Made by a program: the position numbers and the translations under genes | NCBI GenBank assembly: GCA_041946965.1 | Contig: JBHGBM010000036.1 | Span: forward strand, 1-49,221 | Length of the DNA: 49,221 nt | Direction: 5' to 3' | Origin: JBHGBM01 sp041946965 | GTDB taxonomy: Bacteria > Acidobacteriota > Terriglobia > Bryobacterales > Bryobacteraceae | The notes under the pieces: model-generated | The model's input: only the letters and a program-made list of their open reading frames with translations | The model's database searches: none | What the model was told of the DNA's origin: nothing | Shown: piece by piece, positions 28,046 through 36,294 of the stretch | Numbering within the stretch: position 1 is the stretch's first letter | How the letters are laid out: every line of letters starts with the position of its first letter

Positions 28046-29278
28046 CTACCGGGGCGTGATCAGTCCTCCCAGCCTGTCCGCCTCCCCGGAGGCGTTCCTG
28101 GGGAAGCGCGTGGAGTAGGCTTCCAGGTATTTCAGCCCGGAACCGGTATTGTAGATGACGATGCGCTCATCGCGCCTCAGGAAGCCGTCCGCGCGCAGTC
28201 TGCGCAGGGCGGCAACACACGCCGCCCCCTCCGGCGCGGCGAAGATGCCTTCGCAGGCGGCCAGCTCGAGCCCGGCGTCCAACACTTCCTGATCGCTCAC
28301 CGCGATGGCCGTGCCGCCGCTCGCGCGCACGGCGTTCAGGACCAGAAAATCTCCCAACGGTTTCGGCACGCGCAGCCCGGCGGCCACGGTGTAGGCGTTT
28401 TCCCAGAAGCGGCTCCGCTCCGCGCCTTCCTGGAAGGCGCGGACCACGGGCTGGCAACCCTCCACCTGAACGGCGATCATCTTGGGGCGCCCGGAGCCGA
28501 TCCAGCCGAGCTGCTCCATCTCTTCGAACGCCTTCCACATGCCGATCAAGCCCACTCCGCCGCCGGTCGGGTAGAGGATGGCATCCGGCAGGCGCCATCC
28601 CATCTGCTCGGCGACCTCGTAGCCCATGGTCTTCTTGCCTTCGATGCGGAAGGGCTCCTTGAGGGTGCTGAGGTCGAACCAGCGCTGGCGGGCGGCGCCT
28701 TCGGCGACGATGCGCGCGCAATCGCTGATCAGGCCCTCCACCAGCGTCACGCGGGCGCCGAACGCGCGGCACTCGACGTAGTTGGCCTGGGGCACATCCT
28801 GGGGCATGAAGATGTGGGCTTCGATTCCGGCGGCGGCGGCATAGGCCGCGGCGGCGCTCGCGGCATTGTCCGCCGAGGGAACCGCTACGGTGCGGATGCC
28901 GAACGCCTTGCACATCGAGATCGCGCAGGAAAGCCCGCGTGCTTTGAAGGAACCCGTAGGGTTGAGGCCTTCGTCCTTGAGCCAGAGCTGGCCGGAGTCA
29001 AGCCGCGCACCCAGCTTGCGGGCCTGGACCAGCGGGGTAAATCCCTCACCCAGCGTGACAATCGCTTCATCCGGCGGCGGTAAGACCGGGGCGTAACGCC
29101 ACATCGAGGCCGGACCGCTCGGGACCACCTCCCGGTTCCAGGCGCGCCTGGCGTTCTCCAGGTCGTACCGCACCAGCAGCGGCCCCCCGCAGTCGCACAG
29201 GTTGCGCGCCACACGTGCGTCGTAACCGCGGCCGCAGGCGCTACATTCGAAACGCGCAGCTCTTGTCGTTGAGGGCAA
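28046..29278 (-). CDS. thrC: Threonine synthase (PLP-dependent) with N-terminal zinc-ribbon-like motif
   Basis: 410 residues from a TTG at 29278, the only start that keeps the N-terminal CSACGRGYD ... CDCGG metal knuckle seen in this type of threonine synthase. The PLP Lys is K112 in LNPTGSFKARG. The phosphate-binding glycine loop is YPTGGGVGLIG, and the substrate region PSADNAASAAAAYAAAAG is conserved. It converts O-phosphohomoserine to threonine. Location at the head of a glycan operon (16 bases before the oxidoreductase) is unexpected for a biosynthetic enzyme. A related PLP lyase of beta-substitution type cannot be excluded. Confidence 0.88.
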   Translation of the reverse strand: MPSTTRAARFECSACGRGYDARVARNLCDCGGPLLVRYDLENARRAWNREVVPSGPASMWRYAPVLPPPDEAIVTLGEGFTPLVQARKLGARLDSGQLWLKDEGLNPTGSFKARGLSCAISMCKAFGIRTVAVPSADNAASAAAAYAAAAGIEAHIFMPQDVPQANYVECRAFGARVTLVEGLISDCARIVAEGAARQRWFDLSTLKEPFRIEGKKTMGYEVAEQMGWRLPDAILYPTGGGVGLIGMWKAFEEMEQLGWIGSGRPKMIAVQVEGCQPVVRAFQEGAERSRFWENAYTVAAGLRVPKPLGDFLVLNAVRASGGTAIAVSDQEVLDAGLELAACEGIFAAPEGAACVAALRRLRADGFLRRDERIVIYNTGSGLKYLEAYSTRFPRNASGEADRLGGLITPR

Positions 29279-29419
29279 AGGACTAAAGACCAGATTACAA
29301 CGGCCGCGGGTATTCTCCAGCGGGTGCGGAAAAACTTATGGCCACAGATGCACGAGGATCGCAAACAAAGACTTTTTTCCTGCACGCTGCGCCGCGGCCC
29401 GGCGTCTATTTTTTCAGGC

Positions 29420-30037
29420 ATGAGACTTCTGTTGGTCCTGCTGGCCGCCGCGGGTGCAGGGGGCGCCGCCGAATACGCCGTGCTGGCGAGCGGCGCGCGG
29501 CTGCGCATCGACCGCCACGAGCCCGCGGGAGAAAAAGTGCGGCTGTACTCCGGCGCGGGCTTCACGGAGATGGATGCGGGGCAGGTAATCCACTTTGAAT
29601 CAGAGGATTACGTGGCGCCAGCCGTGGCGCCGCAAAAGGTGGAACCCCAAGCCGCGCCCGCCGCTCCAAGGAACCTGGTGGATGCCGCGGCGGAGAAATA
29701 CGGGCTGCCCAAGTCCTTCCTGCACAGCGTGGTCAGGCAGGAATCCGGCTACCGGGCGAACGCGATTTCGCCCAAGGGGGCCATCGGGCTCATGCAACTC
29801 ATGCCCGGCACCGCCAGGATGTACGGCGCCGATCCCACCGACCCCGCCCAGAACCTGGACGCCGGTGCGCGGCACCTGGCCGAGTTGCTCATGAAATACA
29901 ACGGCGGCGTGTGGCGCGCCCTGGCCGCCTACAACGCCGGACAGGGGGCCGTGGCCAGGTACGGCGCCGTGCCGCCCTACCGGGAAACCCGCGAGTACAT
30001 CCGCCGCATCATGGAGAGCTGGAAGAAGCAGCCGTAA
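29420..30037 (+). CDS. Lytic transglycosylase, SLT/GH23 type, exported
   Basis: 205 residues from the ATG at 29420, which gives the signal peptide MRLLLVLLAAAGAGGAA. The N-terminal ~60 residues are a small beta-rich domain (AVLASGARLRIDRHE). The C-terminal domain has the GH23 catalytic Glu (E108 in VVRQESGYRANA), then SPKGAIGLMQLMPGTA and ALAAYNAGQGAVARYG. It cleaves the MurNAc-GlcNAc bond of peptidoglycan with 1,6-anhydro product. It is divergent from thrC across 141 bases. Not part of the sugar operon as far as can be seen. Confidence 0.93.
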   Translation: MRLLLVLLAAAGAGGAAEYAVLASGARLRIDRHEPAGEKVRLYSGAGFTEMDAGQVIHFESEDYVAPAVAPQKVEPQAAPAAPRNLVDAAAEKYGLPKSFLHSVVRQESGYRANAISPKGAIGLMQLMPGTARMYGADPTDPAQNLDAGARHLAELLMKYNGGVWRALAAYNAGQGAVARYGAVPPYRETREYIRRIMESWKKQP

Positions 30038-30045
30038 GGGATCTG

Positions 30046-31317
30046 CTATCCGCGGTGCCGGTAAGCCTCGCGCGATTCCGGCTTCATTTCGATGCTGTAA
30101 CCCGGCGCCAGCGGCGGCATGTAGCGCCCGCTCCGCATGACCACGGGGGTCACGAAGTGCTCGTGCAGGTGATCCACGTACTCGATCAGGCGGTTCTCGA
30201 GCGACCCGCTGACCGCGATGTAGTCGAACATGGCCAGGTGCTGCACGTATTCGCAGAGTCCCACGCCGCCCGCGTGCGGGCAGACCGGCACGCCGAATTT
30301 CTTCGCCATCAGCAGCACCGCAAGGATCTCATTCACCCCGCCCAGCCGGCACGAGTCGATCTGGCAGAAGCCGAGCGCGCCGGCCTGGAGGAGCTGCTTG
30401 AAGATCACGCGGTTCTGGCAATGCTCGCCGCCGGCGAGCTTCACGGGGGCAACCGCTTGGGCGATGGCGGCGTAACCCAGCACGTCGTCGGGACTGGTGG
30501 GTTCCTCGAACCACCACGGGTCGAAACCGGCCAGTGCGCGGATGTTGGCGATGGCTTCGCCGACGTCCCAGCGCTGATTGGCGTCCATCATGAGCTTGCG
30601 GTCCGGACCGATTTCGGCGCGGATCAGCGCGGCGCGCCGGCGGTCGTCCTCCAGGTTGGCGCCGACTTTCATCTTGAAGTGGGACCAGCCCGCGGCCACC
30701 GCTTCGCGGCACAAGGCGCGGATCTGCTCGTCGCCAAACCCGAGCCAGCCGATGGAGGTGTTGTAAGCCGGGTAGCCCCCGGCGAGCATGGCGGCTTCGC
30801 GCCGCGCCTTGCCGGGCGCCTGTTCGCGAAGGATGCCGAGCGCTTCCTCCGGCGTGAGCGCGTCCGTGATGTAGCGGAAATCGATGCAGGCGATGACCTC
30901 TTCCGGGGTCAGGTCCGCGAGCAGTTTCCAGACCGGCTTGCCCGCGGCTTTCCCCCAGAGGTCCCAGACCGCATTCACCACGGCGGCGGTGGCCAGGTGC
31001 AGCACGCCCTTCTCTGGGCCGACCCATCGCAACTGGCTGTCCTGGGCGAGGCTGCGCCAGAAGCCCGCCATGTCCGCGCGGATGGATTCGAGCGTGCGCC
31101 CGATCACCAGCGGCGCGAGCGAGTGGATCGCCGCCACGCACAGTTCATTGCCGCGGCCGACCGTGAAGGTGAGGCCGTGGCCTTCCTGCGCGCCATCGGT
31201 CTTGAGGATGCAGTACGCGGCGGAGTAGTCCGGATCCACGTGCAGCGCGTCGCTGCCGACCTGGTCCCTGGCGGTGGGAAAGCGAATATCGAAGGTCTCG
31301 ATTCCGGTAATGCGCAT
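30046..31317 (-). CDS. L-fuconate dehydratase (enolase superfamily)
   Basis: 423 residues. The N-terminus IRFPTARDQVGSDALHVDPD is characteristic of L-fuconate dehydratase/ENOSF1. Catalytic residues of the mandelate-racemase type are in place: K215/K217 in FKMKVGA, metal ligands D245 (MMDANQRW), E271 (WFEEPTSPDD) and E298 (GGEHCQNRV), and H348 (CPHAGGVGL). It dehydrates L-fuconate to 2-keto-3-deoxy-L-fuconate in the non-phosphorylative fucose pathway. Cytoplasmic, no signal. It starts 26 bases from the divergent dehydrogenase gene. Confidence 0.93.
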   Translation of the reverse strand: MRITGIETFDIRFPTARDQVGSDALHVDPDYSAAYCILKTDGAQEGHGLTFTVGRGNELCVAAIHSLAPLVIGRTLESIRADMAGFWRSLAQDSQLRWVGPEKGVLHLATAAVVNAVWDLWGKAAGKPVWKLLADLTPEEVIACIDFRYITDALTPEEALGILREQAPGKARREAAMLAGGYPAYNTSIGWLGFGDEQIRALCREAVAAGWSHFKMKVGANLEDDRRRAALIRAEIGPDRKLMMDANQRWDVGEAIANIRALAGFDPWWFEEPTSPDDVLGYAAIAQAVAPVKLAGGEHCQNRVIFKQLLQAGALGFCQIDSCRLGGVNEILAVLLMAKKFGVPVCPHAGGVGLCEYVQHLAMFDYIAVSGSLENRLIEYVDHLHEHFVTPVVMRSGRYMPPLAPGYSIEMKPESREAYRHRG

Positions 31318-31328
31318 GAAGAAACCGT

Positions 31329-31336
31329 AGTATACA
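31329..31336. promoter_or_regulatory. Shared symmetrical -10 element between divergent sugar genes
   Basis: The 26-base spacer holds AGTATACA. Read on the minus strand it gives TATACT (31334-31329), twelve bases before the fuconate dehydratase ATG; on the plus strand TATACA (31331-31336), eight bases before the dehydrogenase ATG. The core GTATAC is self-complementary. Both transcripts would have very short or no leaders. Recognisable -35 boxes are absent on both sides. Confidence 0.4.
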
Positions 31337-31343
31337 TCGTGTA

Positions 31344-32183
31344 ATGGAAACCATCGGACTGGTGGGTTGCGGGCTGCTCGGTTCGGCGCTTGCGGCGCGC
31401 TTCATCGAGGCGGGTTACGGCGTGCTCGGCTACGACGTGGAGCCGGCGCGATTGCGCGAACTGGAGGCGGCCGGCGGGCGCGCCGCCGGTTCGGTGGAGG
31501 AGGTGGCGCGCGCGTGCGGCCGCGTGATGCTGGTGCTGCCGAACTCGGATGTTACGGCCGGACTGCTGGAGTGTTTTCCCCCGGGCGGAACCCTCATCGA
31601 CGCCACCACGGGCGACCCGGAACAGATCGCGGGCTTCGGGCGCGAGCTCGCCGCGCGCGGCGTGCGGTACCTGGACGCCACTGTCGGCGGATCGAGCAAA
31701 CAGACGCGCGCGGGCGACGTGACCGTGATGTGCGGCGGCGAGCGCGAGGTGTTCGACGCCTCGGCGGCGCTGCTCGGAACTTTTGCGCGCCAGGCCTTCT
31801 ACATGGGGCCGTGGGGCAGCGGCGCGCGCATGAAGCTGGTGAACAACCTGGTCCTGGGACTGAACCGCGCGGTGCTGGCCGAAGGGCTGCGGTTCGCGCG
31901 CGCCTGCGGCATCGACCCGGCCATGGCGCTTCCGGTGCTCCAGGCGGGTCCCGCGTGGTCGCGCGCCATGGACGTGAAGGGCGAAAAGATGCTGCGGGAA
32001 GATTTCACGCCGGAGGCGCGGCTCTCGCAGCACCTGAAGGACGTGCGGCTGATCCTGGCCGAAGGGGCGCGCCGGGGCGCGAAGCTGCCGCTTTCCGAAC
32101 TGCACCGTACGCTGCTCGAGCGCGCCGAGGCCGCCGGCTACGGCGCCGCCGACAACAGCGCGGTGATCAAAGCGTTCGATTGA
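31344..32183 (+). CDS. NAD(P)-dependent beta-hydroxyacid dehydrogenase (3-hydroxyisobutyrate dehydrogenase family)
   Basis: 279 residues. The Rossmann motif GLVGCGLLGSA (5-15), substrate-binding DATVGGSSKQTRAGDVTVM (111-129) and catalytic Lys K164 in MKLVNNLVLG are present. Family members oxidise 3-hydroxyisobutyrate, tartronate semialdehyde or related short hydroxyacids. Divergence from L-fuconate dehydratase suggests a role in sugar-acid breakdown. It could oxidise a fucose-pathway intermediate, although the known 2-keto-3-deoxyfuconate dehydrogenase is a short-chain dehydrogenase, so this is inference. Confidence 0.9.
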   Translation: METIGLVGCGLLGSALAARFIEAGYGVLGYDVEPARLRELEAAGGRAAGSVEEVARACGRVMLVLPNSDVTAGLLECFPPGGTLIDATTGDPEQIAGFGRELAARGVRYLDATVGGSSKQTRAGDVTVMCGGEREVFDASAALLGTFARQAFYMGPWGSGARMKLVNNLVLGLNRAVLAEGLRFARACGIDPAMALPVLQAGPAWSRAMDVKGEKMLREDFTPEARLSQHLKDVRLILAEGARRGAKLPLSELHRTLLERAEAAGYGAADNSAVIKAFD

Positions 32184-32270
32184 CCGCCTGACATTTTTCT
32201 TACAAATCCCCGACGGCCCCGTGGCACGGAACGGCCGCGCGTCTTCTAGCCTGGAAGCGTGAAGACCACG

Positions 32271-32762
32271 ATGAAAATGCTTCCTTTGATGCTGCTGGCA
32301 GGTACGCTCGCGGCGCAACCACGGTCCGTGGAGGTGTTCGGCAGGGCCGGATTCATGCGCATGGGCGGCGATGAAAGTTCCCTGGGGACGGGCGCGGCAT
32401 ACGGCGGCGCCGTGCTGGTTCCCATCACGCGCAGATTCGCGGTGGACGTGGATGCGCTCACGGCGCGAGCGGCGCGCGAACTCGGGGGCGGGAGCCTGGA
32501 GACACGCCGCACCCTCATCCATCCCGCCCTGGTGTTCCGTTGGGGAAACAGCCGCATCTATGGATTCGCCGGCGGAGGCATCGGCGGCGAATTCACGCGC
32601 AGCGGCCCGGGAAGCAGCGATTCGGGGCGGTTGATGGTTGCGAAAACGGGAATCGTCGCCAACCCCACAGGCAGGCTGCTGCTCCGCGCCGATTTCTACT
32701 GGTCTGCGCGCTACGTTCTGCCGAACACCGGCGTGACCGTGGGCGTGGGCTTTCGCTTCTGA
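32271..32762 (+). CDS. Small outer-membrane beta-barrel protein
   Basis: 163 residues from ATG 32271; a GTG at 32259 is also possible. The signal peptide ends near LLAGTLAAQ. The body is made of alternating beta strands with glycines and ends GVTVGVGFRF with a terminal Phe, like OmpA- or OmpW-type eight-strand barrels. No specific function. It is followed 22 bases later by the PL8 lyase. Confidence 0.75.
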   Translation: MKMLPLMLLAGTLAAQPRSVEVFGRAGFMRMGGDESSLGTGAAYGGAVLVPITRRFAVDVDALTARAARELGGGSLETRRTLIHPALVFRWGNSRIYGFAGGGIGGEFTRSGPGSSDSGRLMVAKTGIVANPTGRLLLRADFYWSARYVLPNTGVTVGVGFRF

Positions 32763-32784
32763 TAATCTCGACGAAGGCCGCAAA

Positions 32785-35028
32785 ATGAGAATCCTATTGG
32801 CGCTGGCAGTCATGGCCGGCTCGCTCCACGCCGATCCGTTCGACGATCTGCGCCTGCGGTGGCGCGAGGTGCTCACCGGAGGCGAGGCGGACCTCTCCAT
32901 GCCGCAGATCCGCGCGCGGCTGGCGTCCATCGAATCAACCGCGCGCGGGTACCGGGACCGCATGGACAAGTCCGCCGCCCGGCGCGCGCTCTGGAGCGAC
33001 CTGGCGAGCGCCACGGATTCGGGCCACATCACCAGTTCGTGGAAGCGCCTGCGCGACATGGCGCTGGCGTGGGCCACTCCCGGCCAGGCGCTCTACGGCG
33101 ACGCCGGCCTGCTCGCGGACCTGCGCTCGGCCATGGACTGGATGGAGGCCAACCGCTACAGCGCGCGCGTCACCAACAAGTACGACAACTGGTGGGACTG
33201 GGAGATCGGCTCGGCGATCGAAGCGGGCAACGTGCTGGTGCTGCTCTACGAGGCCCTGACGCCCGAGGAGATCGCCAAACACGCCGCCGCCATCGACCGG
33301 TTCGTCAGCGACCCGCGCATCATGATCACCAGCACGGTCTCGACCGGCGCCAACCGCGTGTGGAAGTGCAAGGGCGCCGCCCTGCGCGCCATCGTGGCGC
33401 GCGACGCTGGGAAGTTGAAGCTCGCCAGCGACGCGCTCAGCCCGGTGTTCGCTTACGTCGTTTCGGGCGACGGTTTCTACCAGGACGGTTCCTTTATCCA
33501 GCACACGCGGCACCCTTACACCGGCGGTTACGGAAACTCGCTCATCAACGAACTGGCGGATCTCCTCTACCTGTTGGCGGGCTCGGAGTGGGAGGTCACC
33601 GACCCGGCGCGCGAGAACGTGTACCGATGGGTCTTTGAGGCCTTCCAGCCCGTGATCTACAACGGCGCCATGATGGACATGGTGCGCGGGCGGGAGATCT
33701 CGCGCTCGGGCTCGCCGGACCACGCCGTGGGGCATACGGCCGCCGCCGGCCTGCTGCGCGTTTCGCAGTTCGCGCATCCCGACATGGCGTGGTACATACG
33801 GTCGATGCTGAAGGAGTGGTACCTCGCCGACACCTCGCGCGATTGGACCTCGGGGCGCTCCCTTGGGCAGATCATGGCGATACGGCGGCTGCTGGACGAT
33901 GCCACGGTGGAACGGCGCGGCCAACTGCTCGGCTCGTGGGTCTTCGCGGGCATGGATCGCGTGGTGCACCTGCGGCCGGGCTGGGGTTTCGGGATCGCCA
34001 TGCACTCCAGCCGCGTGTACAACTACGAGAGCATCAACGGCGAGAACCTGCGCGCCTGGCACACCGGCGACGGCATGACGTATCTCTACAATTCCGACCT
34101 GACGCAGTTCTCCGACAGTTTCTGGCCGACGGTGGACCCGCAGCGGCTGCCCGGCACCACCGTGATCGCCGGCTCGACCGCGCGCCAGAGCCAGGCGGGC
34201 GGCAGCAACGTGGCGGGCGGCGCGACCATGTACGGCTACACCGCGGCCATGATGCAACTGCGTCCGGACGGGCGCCAGTTGGACGCCAAGAAGTCCTGGT
34301 TCCTGTTCGATGACGAGGTGGCCGCGCTCGGCTCCGACATACGCTCCACGGCGCCGGGCGCGGCGGTGGAGACGATCGTGGAGAACCGGCTGATCCGGGG
34401 CGAACCGGAGTTCACGCGCGCACAGGACGGCGCCTGGGCGCACCTGGCGGCCGGCAACATCGGCTACTACTTCCCCGCGGAACGGAACTGGCTCGAAGAG
34501 CGGGCGAACCGCACGGGCGCGTGGAGCGACATCAACTCGGGCGGATCGGCATCGCCGGTCACCAGGCGGTATCAGACCATCTGGTTCGACCACGCCGGCG
34601 GCTCCACGTACGCCTACGCGCTTCTGCCGGGAGCCACCTCGGAACAGACCGCCGCGTATGCCGCCGCGCCGCAGTTCCGGATTCTCGAAAACAGCGCGCA
34701 GGCACACGCCGTGGCGGAGGACACGCTGGGGATTCGCGCGGTGAACTTCTGGGGGAACGAGCCGCATACCGCAGCGGGCGTATCGAGCGACCGCATCGCC
34801 TCCGTGATCGCACTCGAAACCGGCGGCGTGCTGCACCTCGCGGTGGCGGACCCCACGCAGGCCAACAGCGGCGCGATCCGCATTGAGGTGGACGGCGCGG
34901 CTGCGTCTCTTCTGGAAGGGGACGGCGCGGTCACGGTGGAGCAACTTGCGCCTACGCTGCGCGTCAGCGTGCGGGTTCAAAACGCGCGCGGCAGGACCAT
35001 CAAGGCGCTTTTTGCGCGCAGCGAGTAA
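32785..35028 (+). CDS. PL8-family polysaccharide lyase (hyaluronate/chondroitin AC/xanthan lyase type)
   Basis: 747 residues with signal peptide MRILLALAVMAGSLHA. The N-terminal alpha/alpha toroid holds NWWDWEIGSA and the catalytic triad N190 (TGANRVWK), H240 and Y249 (QHTRHPYTGGYG). Spacings of 50 and 9 residues equal those of streptococcal hyaluronate lyase. The arginine segment MVRGREISRSG also matches. Beta domains follow (~360-747). It cleaves uronic-acid-containing polysaccharides by beta-elimination; the exact polymer is not readable. No unsaturated-uronyl hydrolase is in the window. Confidence 0.92.
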   Translation: MRILLALAVMAGSLHADPFDDLRLRWREVLTGGEADLSMPQIRARLASIESTARGYRDRMDKSAARRALWSDLASATDSGHITSSWKRLRDMALAWATPGQALYGDAGLLADLRSAMDWMEANRYSARVTNKYDNWWDWEIGSAIEAGNVLVLLYEALTPEEIAKHAAAIDRFVSDPRIMITSTVSTGANRVWKCKGAALRAIVARDAGKLKLASDALSPVFAYVVSGDGFYQDGSFIQHTRHPYTGGYGNSLINELADLLYLLAGSEWEVTDPARENVYRWVFEAFQPVIYNGAMMDMVRGREISRSGSPDHAVGHTAAAGLLRVSQFAHPDMAWYIRSMLKEWYLADTSRDWTSGRSLGQIMAIRRLLDDATVERRGQLLGSWVFAGMDRVVHLRPGWGFGIAMHSSRVYNYESINGENLRAWHTGDGMTYLYNSDLTQFSDSFWPTVDPQRLPGTTVIAGSTARQSQAGGSNVAGGATMYGYTAAMMQLRPDGRQLDAKKSWFLFDDEVAALGSDIRSTAPGAAVETIVENRLIRGEPEFTRAQDGAWAHLAAGNIGYYFPAERNWLEERANRTGAWSDINSGGSASPVTRRYQTIWFDHAGGSTYAYALLPGATSEQTAAYAAAPQFRILENSAQAHAVAEDTLGIRAVNFWGNEPHTAAGVSSDRIASVIALETGGVLHLAVADPTQANSGAIRIEVDGAAASLLEGDGAVTVEQLAPTLRVSVRVQNARGRTIKALFARSE

Positions 35029-35095
35029 GGGGAATGCGCCGCCCGGGGCGAGCGCGGACTGATGCGACAGGGCCCCATGTATTCAAGCGCCAGGA

Positions 35096-35392
35096 TTGGG
35101 CCGATGCCGTTCCGCGACGCTGGCCGAAGTCGTCAGCCTCTTCCGCCAATCGCATGCCGAGCAGCTTCCCTACATCGCCGGGCTGACGGACGCCGATCTC
35201 GCGGGGAACGTGGAGATGCCCTGGATCAGCGACGGCGCGCAATGCTCTCTGGCGGAAATGCTGCTACAGGTCGTAATGCACAGCCAGAACCACCGCGGCC
35301 AGTGCCTTTCGCGGCTGCGCGCGCTGGGCGGAAGTGCGCCGACGCTCGATTTCATCCTTTGGGCGAAGGACCATCCGGCGGCGGCGTGGTGA
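35096..35392 (+). pseudogene. Remnant of a DinB/YfiT-like four-helix protein
   Basis: 98 codons resemble only the C-terminal half of a DinB-type metal-dependent protein: LAGNVEMPWISDGAQCSLA, LQVVMHSQNHRGQCLSRLRA and the ending FILWAKDHPAAAW. The N-terminal helices and the first metal His are missing. A second frame just upstream (GPHVFKRQDWADAVP, ~35072-35115) looks like a lost part, so a 5' truncation plus frameshift is likely. The last 41 bases overlap the end of the opposite-strand DUF1848 gene. Confidence 0.6.
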
Positions 35393-36257
35393 GTCCGGCG
35401 GGCCGCCACAACGCGGGCGTTTCGGAATCGTGCGCGGCGGCGCGGCGCGCGGCCGCCTCGCGGCTGCTGGTCGCGTAGCAGTAAGCGCAGCCGAAGCGGC
35501 AGGTGTCATAGGCGCCGATGTCCACGCTTTCCACGCAGCCGCAGCCTTCGCGCGTGGGACGTGCGCGGAAGCCGCTTCCGAGCCCGAGCAGCTCGCTATC
35601 CACGCAGCGGGCCGGCTGCACGCGGCCGCCGGCCAGTTCCGGCTCGCAACACGAATACAGCGTGATGCCGTGCGCGGCGGCCAAGGCGTCCAGCTTCGCG
35701 ACGAGCTCCACCCTCTGCTCCGCGGCGGGATCGGTGAAGGCCGCGCCCGCGATGCGCGCCAGGTTGCGCCGCGTCTTGCCGTAGTAGTCCACGAAGGAGA
35801 AATAGCAGCGGCGGGTCGCGCCCTCAAGCTCGCGCGCGAGCCGCTCGAAGCGCCTGAGGTGGTACTCCGCCGGGGTCGCGCTCGAAAGCACCAGCGGGTC
35901 GTAGCGCCAATGCACGCGCCCGGGCGAGATGCGGTCCGCGAGCATGCGAAAAGTGCGCACGGCGACTTGCGTTTCGGGGTTTCTCGTCTCGAGCGGCGGG
36001 CCGTAGCCCGTGATGGTGTACTGGAAGTAGAAACGGAAGCCCGCCCGTTCGATCGGGACCAGCGCGGGCGCGAGCGGGGCGGCGTGGCGGGTCCAGAAGA
36101 CGAATCCCGCGCACTCTCCCGGCAGAAGCGAAACGCGGCGCAGCCCGCCTCCGAACGGGTTGAACACCTCGCAGAAGCCCGCCCGAAGGCGGTTCAGAAA
36201 CCACGGGGCGTAAAAAGCGGGGATGTCCGTACGCCGGCTGGCGCTGACAATGTGCAT
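35352..36257 (-). CDS. DUF1848 family protein with C-terminal Cys cluster
   Basis: 301 residues. The start MHIVSASRRTDIPAFYAPWF is the hallmark of DUF1848. The C-terminal half carries CGCVESVDIGAYDTCRFGCAYCYA, a CxxxCxxC-type set that could bind an iron-sulfur cluster as in radical SAM-like proteins. Biological role unknown. The final ~45 residues are low-complexity Ala/Arg/Pro. It is convergent with the DinB remnant and 37 bases after the JAB-TonB fusion gene on the same strand. Confidence 0.88.
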   Translation of the reverse strand: MHIVSASRRTDIPAFYAPWFLNRLRAGFCEVFNPFGGGLRRVSLLPGECAGFVFWTRHAAPLAPALVPIERAGFRFYFQYTITGYGPPLETRNPETQVAVRTFRMLADRISPGRVHWRYDPLVLSSATPAEYHLRRFERLARELEGATRRCYFSFVDYYGKTRRNLARIAGAAFTDPAAEQRVELVAKLDALAAAHGITLYSCCEPELAGGRVQPARCVDSELLGLGSGFRARPTREGCGCVESVDIGAYDTCRFGCAYCYATSSREAAARRAAAHDSETPALWRPAGLTTPPPDGPSPKG

Positions 36258-36294
36258 GGGGCAGCGGCTGCTTTCAGGATAGCCGCTTCCGCCC

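Noticed and set aside
25843..28059. 738-codon plus-strand open frame over the isomerase and oxidoreductase genes
   Set aside because: Both opposite-strand genes have strong motifs and ribosome sites; this frame crosses their border and has no recognisable domain.
31104..34980. Two very long minus-strand open frames across the dehydrogenase and the PL8 lyase
   Set aside because: The plus-strand genes carry intact catalytic residues. The minus-strand frames are Arg/His/Ala-rich shadows.
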